Assembly: GCF_050436995.1 (NCBI RefSeq)
Contig: NC_134747.1
Location: 6,207,501 to 6,271,500 of the forward strand
Source of the DNA: Anticarsia gemmatalis
Taxonomy: Eukaryota; Arthropoda; Insecta; Lepidoptera; Erebidae
Reading direction: 5' to 3'
Length of the DNA stretch: 64,000 nucleotides
Of this stretch, positions 50,801 to 64,000 are shown piece by piece; within the stretch, counting starts at the first letter, position 1, and every line of letters starts with the position of its first letter. A program made the translations under genes and the position numbers. The notes below the pieces were generated by a model. It saw nothing but the letters and a program-made list of their open reading frames with translations. It made no database searches and had not been told where the DNA came from.

Positions 50801-53800
50801 TGTTCAATAACTTAATATTAATTGTATAATACCTTAGCTCATTTATACAAACATCAGATCCACATCGACCCTGCCCCTGACCCTTTAACTTTCTAACATT
50901 CAAATGAGAAAATTTATAATGGTTTCCACTGCGCTTGACATCTAAATTAATTAATATAAGGTTATATAAAAAGTCGTCTTGGTCGTACGTAAGCTACGTG
51001 CTTGTGCAATAGAGCGATACCTTTCAATATCATTGCCATACTTAGTCTATTGGCATTTTACCCGCACAATAGTAGCGTGTACTTAGATCAGCACAATGAA
51101 CCGCAATTATATCACGCAGTCCTATTCGTAAATCGTTAAACTATTAATAATAGAATTCTATTCAAAGGTCGTTACTAGAAACCATAGATATACGTACAAG
51201 GTGTTGAATTATTGACACAAAAGAACTAATTTAGTAAGGAGTATCAATATTATATACAATTAAAGATACCCATACATTATTGGTATTTGAATCGTTATAC
51301 AACGTGTGCAAAAATTTCTCATAGTGTGGAATAAAAGTTACACATTTATCATAAATCATTTTTGTTTTAAATTCAATGTTTTAATATCGCATCTATCGTA
51401 AAGACGTGTGTCTAAATACTATTGACATAACACTTTACATCTTTACCCGTATTTGATGTTGCAAACTTATCATTCCAATGTTTTATTTTTAATCAAAATA
51501 GTTTAGTTCTTAACACCTTCACACTGGTTAGTTACAAATAATGGAGATTAAAGATTTACGCTTCAATAATCAAAGGTTGAGGCCGATTTAAAGTCTTTGT
51601 TTATTCTAAATATAGTGTCCATAAAGGCTCAATTATTGCGAGTGCTTCTTATAGAACAACGGTAGCCGAACACGTGTATGTATTTATCCAATTACTTAAG
51701 AGGTTAACGACCTTCCCACCAATCTTATATAAGCAACGTGTAACCGATATTAATATTTTATAATCAATAAAAAATTTACAACTCATTAAATGTTCAATGG
51801 AGTTTCCCAATTCAGTAGTTGTAAACCTGAATATTAAAATATTATATGTAAATATTGACCGGATCACTGAAAATATTTTGGTTCATTTTACAGCCATAAT
51901 AATAAAGTATATTTAGGTTCAAGCCTTGTCCCAATTTTGGTGAAGTGCATGTGTTACCTACATATATTATTATAATACATACATCGTGTTATTGTATACC
52001 CTCCTGTCAAGTTGTCAGACAAATATATTCATAAACTAACACTTCATCATAATTATAACTTTCGCTTTTTCTAATTTCCGATTCGTTCACCACAAAGTAA
52101 TTACACTGGAAATAAAGTTAATTTGTAATCTATTTTGAGATTAAAAGGAAATAAATTAAGTTAAATATTTATTATAAAACGTACTAGGGCTAGAACCTAT
52201 TATAAAAATCTCTATAGAAACTGCTAATTATTTATTCTGGTGTATCTTTAATATTTAAAAATCAATAAACAAAGGAAAGTTTATGTATACAATTACTGCT
52301 ACTCTTAAGCTCGGTTGACGTTAGCAATTTGCAGAAAGGTAGTAAAGACAAACAGGAAAATGTTTACTTTTTGTGCCAAACTTAAATATAACCACTCAAC
52401 ACGAAATGCTGTAAATAAACACAAATAAATTAATTTCCAGTTACAAACGAGTTCTCGCGGAAGTAATTTTGTAATCGTTTCTATTCTTGTCACCAATCTT
52501 CGAGTCGAAAATTAAATTAACTACTATTTCTATACTAGATTCAATGGTAAATAAAAAGCACGAAATTGTAGTGACACGCCAAACTTAAGCAATTATCGCT
52601 GTCAGCGAATGTAGCGCGATGACATCTGTCGGGATAAAGAATTAGCACTTATCTACTTGTATTTCTGTTCCTACTTTCCTAGTCCGTCATAGTCGAAATC
52701 GTTTAGTCACTTTTGACGCAAATGTCCCCACAAATTGATTCGAAACTTATGTCCGCTGCCAACCGCTTGGTACATTTCTTATGTAAAAGAAGACGTTTGA
52801 AGTTCAAACAACGCTTCAACACTCCGTTAGTTGGTCAGATTGTTTATTAGGTTTTTGGCCCCATCTCTTTAATTCGTAATGATTTTATGTTACCCGTGGG
52901 ACTTAACTTTACACGAAATCATTCTTAATTTTAATTCGCATAAAGTTCTTTTTATTTATAGCATCACGCAACTACTTTTAGACTTGTTCTGATCATAGCA
53001 GTTCCATGAAAGTAAGTAATTCACTTCAATTAATCATGAACCTGTGACAAGTAAAAGTATTTTTGAAAGTAAAATATCATCACACGATGTATAAACTACT
53101 AATATTAATCATAATGATTACTTGGAATTAAGAGTATCTGCTTCATATTTTGATAATATTATAAATAGCAAACATATTAAAATCCGTGGTTACGGGTTCT
53201 GTTCAGCAAATTATAATTTTATATAAATCGTCATACTAAAGAACAGGAGTAGATAGGTGTTTTGAGAGAGTGTGACGTAAGCTCACAGCTGTCTCTATTT
53301 ACACCGGCTTGACATACGTTCTATTATTTATTTTCTAAAAACACTTTTATCAGCATTAATCTTCGCGTTAGCAGCGAAGCGGTACCGCGCCGGGTGACGT
53401 CCTGACGCCGCCGGTCGCCTGCCGCCTGACGGGCAACCCACTGAGACCTTCAACCCAAGGCAACACGACGTATCAACGTAAAAACGTAGTTTATAACAAT
53501 ATTCCACTTAATTGTCGGTTAAATGACTTACTACGGATTAGATTAACAACTACTTATCTCACTTTTTGCCGTAATAATCCAAACTCTAACCCTACATCAT
53601 ATTTAAATACATTGCTCATATTCTTTTTTTATGAACAATTTTGTTGAAAAAATACGAAGAGATTTTTTATCACGGTGCATACTTTAAACACTCACTACTA
53701 CAATGGAAATTCAAACTTCTATTGCAAGAAGACAACACACAATTTACTTTACATTCTAGATTATTCCATGCATTAGCCATAATGAAACTGGCAGCCACAA

Positions 53801-56800
53801 CAGACAACTAACTTTCATTCGCATTAAGTTGTAATTTAGCCGTTCTTGTTCGCATCACCGCAAATTTCTCAAAACTTCTCTGAGGCGTTAAATAAGCGGA
53901 ACAGCCCTGAAACATATGAACGGGTCACCGGGAGACTGAACGTATGAACGTATGGCAAGTACGTGTAATTATACCTTGTATGACAACTACGGGAAGTGTA
54001 GCGTCGTCTGTCGTTTGTAGTTAGACCGCAAACTCACACACACGACTGAAACCGTGTCTTATGTCTTCTTGTGTTTGTTACGAAAAAAGTTTGCTGAAAA
54101 TACATTCGATGGGTCTGCAACCTGTCACTAATTGAGATTATTGTGAACATAAAGACTAACGCATTACAGCCCTGAAGCCATGTGCGCGCTCTGAGCCTTA
54201 TACAAACCTAATGATGGTAAAATATTTTAAAATTATTTAGGTCAAATAATACTGTTAGATTAAAATATCGAGTAGTTTGTGTAATAAATAAATAGGAGAC
54301 AGAGTGAGACAAAGTGGTACCACTTTTATTATACTGAGTCAACGGCCAAACTACACACTCTACATCAAAAGAACTGTCGGTCATAAGTTTGTGTGTTTAT
54401 ATTGACTCACTAAGACCGCATTTTATTCGCTAATGGTTTACAAACAACTTGTTACCCTAGAAACAGGATCTAGGGAAAATTCGATCGCATCAGTTTTCAA
54501 TTCTTGGCATCGTTTAAGGCGATTTATTTTTGCAAATCAATCTTCACACCATCAAAAACTTTGACACAAATGTTCTCGATTCCGCGTTACAATATATTTA
54601 ACACAGGCTATAAAGCGGTTTTTGACACAAATTGGGAACAACGCTTGAGTATAAGAAGAAATGTTTAAATATAACATAATGATATAAAAGTAAAATTCGG
54701 GAAAGTAACAAAAAAATTGGGTGCAGTGTTGAAAACATTTATTTGGCTCGTTAAGTGGCCAACACCGACCATATTGCGCGTTCTGAGAAACCGCCTCGTC
54801 ATTAGTCACAGTCAGCTCGTTATGAGTGCTGTTTTATTAGAATACACCGTCCTATAATAAACTGCGGCCGCGTTACTAAACTATAACCGACACTATATGT
54901 AACCGTCTACCTCGTGTCAAGGATGAAAGTCAAAGTTGTGATTTTTGGACCAAATCCAAAGTGTCACCGGTTCCATTACATTAATTTATGAATGAACGCA
55001 CTAAACTTTAGTGGGTGATATGCAGAGAGTTTGTTTATGGCACGCACGTCTTGTTACGCAGAATAGACGTGTAAATACGACTCTGTCTCGATGATACGGC
55101 GGAAACTGAGCGTCTCTCACTCAGACTCATGACGACTGACGACTTACACCAAACATGAGCGCGTACGTATGTACGTGTCCCGAAAAAAATGTTTATGTGA
55201 CGCTAACATTTTACAAGTTTTAAAGTCAGCAAGTTTATTTTAAAAGTGTAGGTGTAAGTATTTATTACGTAAGTTTATTGGCTTCGATAAGTCTGCAGTG
55301 TGTAATTATTGGCATATCTGAAAGGCAAATTAAAATAACTTGGAATCTAGACTGGTAAAGTACCTATCTGACAATCACTGGAACCATTTAGGTACTCTAC
55401 GGGAGGCTGAGAATGGAAACATTTCACAAACGAAGGTTAAACTAAACCACCAGCGTAGTTGAACGTCAGTACGTTCCGATCACTAAATTCTGAAAGCCGC
55501 GAATGCTCAGACAATTATAGGAGCCAAATAGCTTTGTCACACATTAGCAAACTTTATTTAACAGTCTTCAATACTCATTATCACTGTTTTTAATTATTTT
55601 CGATAGAAAATAAGCTTCACATCGGAATCGCAAATTAAACTTGTGGACTTTGTATTGAGGAAGTTCGCCATATAACGTCATTAATACATCTCAATCAACG
55701 TCAAGAATGTTTAATGAAATCAAATAAATTAAGAATCGTCATGTAGAAAGTTCTGTGGTTTAATGAATTCAGTGGTTTAAAAAAACATTGAAATAGGTCA
55801 ATTCGAATGCCAATTGACTCTACAATTTTATGAAACGAATCTAGGAAAACAATTTTAGGAGTAACTTTATTGAATCTAAGATTCCATAACAATCAATACC
55901 TTATTACTAAGAGGTATATTTATGCACGAGTATTGGAGTTGAGCAGTAAATTAGCAACAAAACAATAGAACCGTCTGGCTCTCGTATTGTTTTACAACAA
56001 AATAACTCTCGGGTTGCTAAGCTGTAATACTATCCTCGAGTTTATTAAACAAATGCATTCACGAGGCAATTACGTTCGAAGACATAAGAGCGAGAATCGT
56101 TTTGTAAACTAGTTTGCGCGGCGCCTTCGGGCATTCTTTAAATGTACAATGTTGCCCCCGCAATAAAACGCATTACGGAACAATATCAAGCTTGATATAA
56201 GTACTATTATTTACGCTGCGATTGAGTGCTAGTAATTAAAAATAAATGATTTATGTTACCTATGTTCCATCTCCATTATGTTACTCAACTACATGTGTAG
56301 AGTCAAGTGAGATCCAATGTTACTACGTTTTAATTCACAATTCACGATTTTTTTACAATCGAAACTAAAAATCATGGAATTATCGAGAGAAAATCTCATT
56401 ATTTGAACGCAGTTCTTTTGTTGCACTATAGTTAGCTGTTGTTTTAACAAGTAATGTTATTCAAACACAATCTGTCAACGTTATTTAATTCCCGTGTTTT
56501 CCTACTATTTCACCGTTACAGGCCCTTGAATAAAACAATTGTAGCACAGTTTAGTATTACCAAACCATTGTGATTGCTACAGAAACCGGAACCTTACTAT
56601 ACAAGTGAAGGCGAAATGCTAAGTGTGACACGCTAACTGTTCAGATAATGTTACAATTTTCATTTTAATTAATAAAGTTTTCATACTAAATGTATAACTA
56701 TGCCGTGCAATAGTTAAAGTACTGAGTAAACCTACCTCAAATAATACTGAGATACTAAGAAGTCATTTGAATAGGTGACCAGGTTTTTATCTTGCTTATA

Positions 56801-57664
56801 AGTCGTCTCAAATATTGAAATATTTTACAAAATCAGGCTAGTTATAAAATCTACATATTTATTTCCTACTTGATCATATATCTGCGTGCTACCTCGTCCT
56901 TGCTTTGATCGCAAGCCACACTGTATCCGATTGTGTGCAGTTCGCCTTTATGCTCGTTCTAACAAAAACACTCGGATATAATGAACGCTCTACTAAATTC
57001 TATTAATCTATGATAAAATGTATACAATTTTATTTTTATGCGGAAACAAAGGCAGTTCGTGACGAAGGTAAAGGTTTTAACGTGAATTTCAGTCGTGTTC
57101 CCTCGATCGCGTGCACCTCTGTATCACGACAAGTATTAATCACTACACATACGCGTAACTATGTTTCACTCATTCCTTGCTAGCGTGATATACCACCGAA
57201 AAATATCAAATATCCCTCTACAAGTAGCCAGTCTGCCAAATTTCAATTTTTCATAGATAAATAAGCAGATAAACAATCTAACTTCCGCATATAATTAGAA
57301 TACTAAGTGTGAGTAAAGAAATGTATTTTTTTAATAACATACAAGACTACGTAAAATTTATCGTTGTTTGAAATGATGTTGGCAATGAAACATCTTGGGG
57401 ACTTCAGTGCCTATTTTTTGTTTAATTTTGCGAAAACATTTTTAGATATGCTGTCGTACAATATGAGAAACAACTGTGTCTAATTGTTTTCCATATATTT
57501 GACATTTTATAACAGAGATACAGTTGATTTAGCGTTGTTTAAAAGCTCTATTATTCCCTCGTTGATATAAGCCGTAGTGAAGAAGAAAATAAGGTTTTTA
57601 ATCGAAGCGTCAATCGGTATGTTAATTTCTTGCAGGTAAGCAATGAATATTTAATAGGAGTGGA

Positions 57665-57705
57665 TATAAAAGGTGTTTTATATTCATGGAGAGCAAGTTC
57701 AGTCG
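57665..57705 (+). promoter_or_regulatory. Possible core promoter: TATA box and initiator
   Basis: TATAAAAG at 57665-57672 is followed by the arthropod initiator consensus TCAGTC at 57699-57704, with the A at 57701. The spacing of 36 bases is a little longer than the usual 30 or so. A GT donor-like 'taggtaatc' follows near 57740. A possible non-coding first exon is implied, but no linked coding exon was found downstream. Confidence 0.3.
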
Positions 57706-60700
57706 GTTCAACGGTCTTTGATCGTAGTTCACGTAATAGGTAATCAACAACACTACTCTTTATCTTCTAAACGTATTTTCTTTAGTATTTTCGTTTCGCA
57801 TAATAAGAAGACTTATCGAAATAAGAACACTGGCTAGAACGCAATAGTTTTTAAAAAGAATTTACTTCGTACTCGTTCAATAATAGCTTTTGTTTTTCTT
57901 GTTTATCGATTAGGAACAAAAACAACGCAAAAATACATCGAGGACACAGATAAAAATCACGGCAAAACAAATCTGATTAGGGATACTTTCAGAGACTAGA
58001 TGCCGAACACGATAAAAGCAATATCCTTTGATTTATTCAAGAATACCCTTGCCGCCATAAAATTATCCTATATTTTTTACCAAATAAATATGTTTTATTT
58101 TTCAGGATCCACTTTGTTTTCTTATTCGATTTTATTTTACGCTTTTCGCTACTGTTTTGGCGGTCATGGTTCAATAAATGAAGTTACATTTGAAACGAAG
58201 ATGAAAAATGGAAAATCGACACGTAAAGTTCTACGTTCGACGGAGCGTGGACGCAGAAGAAACCTAGTAAGCTAACCTTTTACACTAACTTAGGCAAGGC
58301 ACGTGCAATAATTAAGCCTGTTAAGAAACGCGTCATAGTTCTCCGTGGGCCGCGCATATCCAACCGAAAACGCTTTTATGGCGTACACGTGAAAGTTTAT
58401 ATCTTAGGAAAACCGATATTTAAAAAATCCGTTAAGGAATTATTTTCTAAAATCAATTATTCTGATTGACAAAGATATTAGTCGCAAAATGACGAAACTG
58501 TGTCTATAAATTTCGTTTAGATTAAAATTCCGCGTTTATGATGTAAACATCGCGCGTCCGGTGTCCCTATATTTGCTTTGAACATGAGTTAATCACTCGT
58601 AACATGAATAATAACGACGCAGTATAACAATCACAATGTTAAGTGCTTCACATGATACACATGACGTCAGACGATCATGTAAAACCTCCAAACATTGTAG
58701 ATATGTTATTCTTTTACTTCCGAACGGACGGCACGTTTTGGCAGCAACCTTATACAATAATCTTTCATAACAAAGTTAAATATACGGTTTCAGCTATTGA
58801 AACTATAATCTAGATATCGTAAAAGTTATCTGGTAAATCGCACATGTGATTTGAGCGGAGCATTGACGCACGATGAGTTACTCTCTCGTCGGTAAACCTT
58901 TCAAGTCGAATACGTCAGCCGACGCCCGCCTCGTCCACGCTGAAGAAAGTTCCGTCTGGCTATGTTTGCAAAGATAATAAATATATATTCTGATGTATAT
59001 GTTAATGTGTAAGACGAAAGGTCAGTCGAAAACAATATGTCGATTTCCATTTTGAACTACAGTTAAAGTCTAAATATGGCTTGTTTTCATATTTATGGCA
59101 ACGGAGATTTTTTCAACACAGAATTGAATGAATAAATAAACGAACAGAATGAACTGTACCGGAGGATTTGTAAATTATAATAAATTTAGTACGAGCAGTA
59201 ACAATATTACCACCTCTAGTACCAAAACTACTCTCCTTTTTTGTTAACTAAGAACCTAATAGTTAATAGCCAAAAATCAGTAGGTCAGGTAATCAGTGAG
59301 TTCTCGATACATGAATAATAATACCACAGCTTGGATGCTCCATTCAATATTTAATATTGGCCAGTGACGTACGAAACGGCCGATATGAAATGCCGTAACT
59401 CAAATCCGTTCATACCATAAATGTTCCAAGAAAAACACTACTCTACATTACTGTGATGAATTTGATGAAACGCGTGATGCCTATAAATAATATTATTAAT
59501 ATTTTATAACATTGTTTTATGACGTCCATCTTACATCAAAGAGATAATATAATATTCGTAAAACATAATAACAACGGGAAGGGTAAATAAATAGTTTAAG
59601 TAAGAGAAAACGTTGTTCGCTTCGAAATATTTTAAGTGCTCATTTTATTGGCTATAAAGTCTGCGTAATATCTGCCATTTAGGTTTCAAAACACATAACA
59701 ATTTCCGCCAATAGACTTTAAAACGTAAGAGCATAATATCATTCGCTTGACCAACTACACGTCCACATAAAGTCTGTGTAAATAATATCGTTTAAGAGTT
59801 TATGGTGGAAATATACCCTGTAAAGTGGTGCGGCGACACAGTCATACGTACTACTGTCAGTAACATCATCGAACTTCAGTAACGCACAGCTGCGACTATA
59901 AAAGTAACCTATCCTTGGCATGGAACAAGTAGTGCGGATATACGCCGCGTCGGAAAACAATAGCTCATAGCTGAGTACATCAGTAACATAATAATAGGTT
60001 AAAACTAGATAATTATCGCGTCAGACGAATTAATCTTCAAAACGAAAGTACTCAAGTAAGAAACGTCTGTAGATCAGAGTAAATAAAACTTTAATGAGCT
60101 AGAAATACACACTTCAATTCTCACGTCGTATTTGACGTTTTATTAAATTGTCAAAACAGTAAATGGGCGCTTCCCAGAAGCGTGGGAGTTACAAAGTGGA
60201 GCCGCGCGCCGCAACTAGGTCGCATTCACCGGAAAAAGGAAAATCTGCACTCTACATTACATTAGTTATCGGTTGTATTTATTTATTAGAAATAGATTTT
60301 TAGGTTATCTATTAATTACTCGAAGACAACAGTAATCAAGTTTTGTGTATATGACTGTATTTGTATCTAAATGATATTTTCAGACTATTTGGTTCATTAA
60401 ATCTGGGTCATCACAGTAAAAATTCAGGATAACAAATGTGGCTAATGTATATTTATGACGTTTAAGTAATGTTTGACCTGTTGTTGTGGTTGTGTCAAGT
60501 TACACGTTATTAATTAGTGCCAGTAGCCGGCACGCAATCCACGTAGTTAACTGTTAAATATTCAGTGTTTATTGTTACGTGTGTAACCAGCCAAAATCAG
60601 CGAAGCACGCCAGTCGCATTGTGAGATACGGGAATAGGCACTTGTGAAATCCGTCGACAATCAAGTTTCCGCCAACAAATAGTCACTTCGCCTTAAATCG

Positions 60701-63700
60701 CTTGCGCTTCTCCACTTTCGAGTTTGTTGACTCTACGGAACATTTCACTTTTTTCGTATCTCGGTGCGGGTTCTCCGGTGTGCCGAAAACCGTGTTTGAT
60801 TACGCGATGTTGCATAAACAAACCTGTCTCCGATCGAATTTAATGTTACGTTAGGCGTTCGTTTATACCTCATTTTAGTCCAAAGTAGGCTTTAGCAATA
60901 CTCATATCTGATGCGCGTAGATTAATATATTTGAAGAATATTGTACTTATCTCAACTCTTGATCTCCCGGTGTTAAAACAAGAACATTGTGATGTTCCTT
61001 ACGTAAGTATGAATGCTTCATGAAAGTCAAGATAAGCGGACAACCTGCGAATTTTATCTAGACAAAAGGAAAAGTAGAATCGGAATATCAAAAGTAAAAT
61101 AAAAAATAGAGAGGCGGTTATCAAACAGATTGTTGCACATAGGCATTGTTTGTAATTCCGAATAGCCATTGTAGCTATTAGTTATTCGCCGGCTCGTATT
61201 AGCTGGGCAGCTATCGTTCAAGCGATAAGCACGCAATGTCACGGCTGCGCCACTGACTCGTGGAGTCTTCTTGGAGAAAGTACATGCGAATCTTACGCAC
61301 GAATATTTCCGACACGTATTGTACAAATAACACTATTGGGTAACACGGCTTGTGTACTCACTACTCAGTAGTTAAGCTATTTATACACCTCGCGCGCTCT
61401 TAAAGGTAAAACGAGAACAATGTTGGCAAAGAAGTAGAAATTAACTGCACATAAACGTCGAACCGATTCACTCGTAATACTAACAAATATTTTTGCTTGT
61501 TTAAATCTCGTGCTTTAATACCCACTATTGATGGTGCAAAAAACATGCGCTGATCAAACGCATATTTTTAGAAATAATTTACAATACGAAGAGTAAATGA
61601 ACCGATACTGACATTTATTTTCGCCTTGTCTATGTCTTAAAGCAGGTAGTATTTTAAATATTGGTTACTTTATAATGCTGTTAAATGAGAGCCCCCAAGG
61701 GCATATACAGAGTGTCCTCGCCCGCATCCCTGTGATCAAATAAATTATGAATAATAAGGTCAGATTTATAACAACAGAATATAAAGCGGTCAAGGGCGCT
61801 GCATCCATGTGCTACTCTACCGTAATCTACTCTACCATACCACGCTACTTTCATGACGGCAGGGCCGAGTAGCGAGTGTACCTATGCAATACTATGCATT
61901 ATTCAGAGAGGTTTAAAACTAAAGAAATGTTAATTTAACAAACGTGTCTGCATTTTCACGTAGCCTGATATCTTAGAAAGTTTTTTTTCCAGAGATTCAC
62001 CATCGTAAGTTAATAAACAAATGAATGTAGAAACAACCGCCCGATGATAGGCAGATATCTACGAGGAATTAACATGTGGTTTCAGAAATTAACGACACGC
62101 TTAAGCTTAACTTATAAAAACATCAATTGAGCAATTTAATAGTTGCGAAATTATGCGTGTTAATATTCTTTAAATCGGCGCTCTGCCGATATTTAATTAG
62201 TTTTTTGACACACATTTGAAATAATTTTAATCGGATTAACTTTAACCACCATTTTCTAAACCTATCGAGTGAAGTTATTAAATAGAAAAAGGTTTTAATT
62301 CTTACAAGAAGATCTGTATAGTTGTTGCAAAAAAAGTTTATATCAAAGACAATGTTATGCGACGACAATAACTGTTATAAGACAAAAGCTCGTAAAGTTG
62401 ATGTCTCGCCACGGTCTGGTGGTGTTGGCTATCAATCAGTAGGGACAGTGAGGCTGCTAGCGGCGCCGTGTCCGCCTACTGCGCTCACTACGTCTGGACG
62501 CTGAACTCCACCCGTGTGTATCGCCTCCCGGCAACACACATTGTTCTTAAGCTTTCTTTTCTTAATTTTACTCAGAGCGCAAGTACCTACCAGCTTTCAA
62601 TTGTGCACGAGTGAACTATGGGAACGACTCATTTTGCTGATTTCACGCCCATATTATTATGTAGGTACTTGATTTATGACCTACAGTATATTTAGCGATA
62701 TAATTCACCTTGGGTTTCTATTTCTTCAGCTACATTACGTTCATTTTGATAAACGAATTCATTTATCGACCTCATCTTGGAGAATAATTTATTACGTCCT
62801 GTTATATTTTATGTTCTATTGTACCAGATGTATGGGAGTCGTGACGTCCGATTTATAAAATAATAACCATGTGACATAAAGTAGATACGTTAATTAAATA
62901 ATAATTTATTATGTTGATATTTGCAGTTCGGCACGCGACACACTAACCTACATATCTGTTGGTAATCACGCGTGTCAAACACAATTGTTCGCGTGCGTAA
63001 ACATAAGCAGATATGGATTCTCTTGTCTCAGCTATTCGTTTACAATTACAAGTCGTCTCGCAACAGTTCATTTGCAACTAATACTTACTACACGCCTTGC
63101 AATCCCACGTACACATCGACTACATCCGCTATGCTCGTCTCACAAATATTGTTTGAAACGTTAGTTGGGTTTCCGTCTGTTCATAATGTTACCTAAATGC
63201 TGCCTTGAGACAACGAAGAAGACGTATATAACGCATTTATTGCCATTCAGGTCAAAAGCGATTTAGAGCTGTTAAGAGGTATTATTTTAGTGATACAATG
63301 TAGGTAAGCCGACAGTTGCGGTGCGGTGCGGCGGACAACTCGTGATGGAGTCGTTAGCGCAGTAACTGGAGCACCGAATGGCACCGCGAGGATAATGCAC
63401 AAACTAGATCTGCGTCGTCTGCGTAAGTGCCTGACTTTTGTGCTCTGTTTCCCCGCCACAATCACCTACTGTACACACAATACACACATCCCACAGCATG
63501 GAACATGAGAAACTGTAACGAAATACTGAAATCCTTGAGTAGAAAACTATATTTTGAGTTCGCTCACTCAAAATAATGCACCGCGATCTTTAGTCTGAAC
63601 ATGTTATTCACACCTCATACTGATACCGCTTGGACGGTTTGGAATCCTGCCCGTACCTAACTACGAAGTGTCTAGTTATAACAACTTAGTACATCCTCTA

Positions 63701-64000
63701 TTGTAAAAATGTTTTATGCGACAATGTTTTCTGAATCCATATTTGGAGACCAATGAAACTTACTGAGTAACCAGTAAAGAAACTGGGTTTTTCTATTATC
63801 TTTTCTCTCGTATGCCTACAAGTATCGTACACATACGTGCAGAGATATTTGCTAAGCGCTTGTTGAATGTGTAGCGCTATGTGTAACAGAAATCTGAACG
63901 CATATACATGCAGAATACTGATACAGGTTGTTATGTCCATGTTAAATGCATGTTGACTTCTCCTACTTTCGCTATCGATATTTGTTGTATATTTGTTACA

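Larger units (their letters stand above)
43767..64000. other. Probable 5' intron / upstream region of the kinase gene, no supported exon
   Basis: I searched the minus strand for an exon ending in a phase-1 donor that would supply the first glycine and the residues before GTGTFG. Candidates at about 52487 and 55365 did not give kinase-like protein. The stretch is AT-rich with scattered GC-rich patches (around 53375-53450, 62400-62530 and 63320-63420), two retrotransposon tails, a short direct repeat and one promoter-like site, listed separately. No ORF here has recognisable protein features. Confidence 0.5.

Noticed and set aside
52440..52560. Minus-strand stretch ending ..SKI and a phase-1 GT donor, tested as the missing first kinase exon
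   Set aside because: The predicted residues before the junction do not resemble the DFxxIxTxG lead-in of AGC kinases, and no suitable start codon was evident.
55340..55400. Minus-strand stretch ending ..CQI and a phase-1 GT donor, also tested as the missing first kinase exon
   Set aside because: Upstream residues are unlike a kinase N-lobe and the donor GTACTT is weak.
58000..58275. Plus-strand ORF of 91 codons with a basic C-terminus and an acceptor-like tract before ggatccactt
   Set aside because: Considered as a downstream exon of the promoter-like site at 57665, but no family resemblance and no matching donor could be shown.

Overview
This window is nuclear DNA of an insect, most likely a moth or butterfly. 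It is AT-rich, its genes are split by short GT-AG introns, and it carries repeats of a lepidopteran type: tRNA-derived SINEs, a 5S-rRNA-like SINE, and retrotransposon tails that open with CTAGCTGACC. All five protein-coding genes I can support lie on the minus strand, so transcription runs from high to low coordinates. Exons were assembled by hand from splice signals and reading frame.

Positions 600-25921 hold a head-to-tail array of four paralogous CRAL-TRIO (alpha-tocopherol-transfer-protein-like / clavesin-like) lipid-transfer protein genes, called A to D here from low to high coordinate. Every one assembles into an unbroken reading frame: A is 311 aa, B is 304, C is 310 and D is 308. B, C and D share the same seven-exon plan with intron phases 1,2,0,0,0,1. 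A has six exons: two ancestral introns are absent and one intron sits at a new place. B is stretched to almost 10 kb by large introns that contain several mobile elements.

Positions 28856-43766 hold the last six coding exons of a cAMP-dependent-protein-kinase-like catalytic subunit of the PRKX / Pka-C3 type. The catalytic and C-tail motifs are complete, but the start codon and the first part of the glycine loop are not found. They probably lie beyond position 64000, or in a short upstream exon I could not identify. Positions 43767-64000 are therefore best read as the long 5' intron or upstream region of this kinase. They contain repeats but no convincing exon.

Between and inside the genes are a 1.95-kb DNA transposon with 33-bp terminal inverted repeats and a broken helix-turn-helix remnant, a pair of related MITE-like elements, three SINEs, at least six retrotransposon-tail copies, and several very clean hairpins. 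The largest hairpin has arms of about 213 bp that are nearly identical. The CRAL-TRIO proteins are expected to carry hydrophobic ligands, and the kinase to act in cAMP-type signalling. Nothing in the sequence ties the two functions together beyond adjacency.
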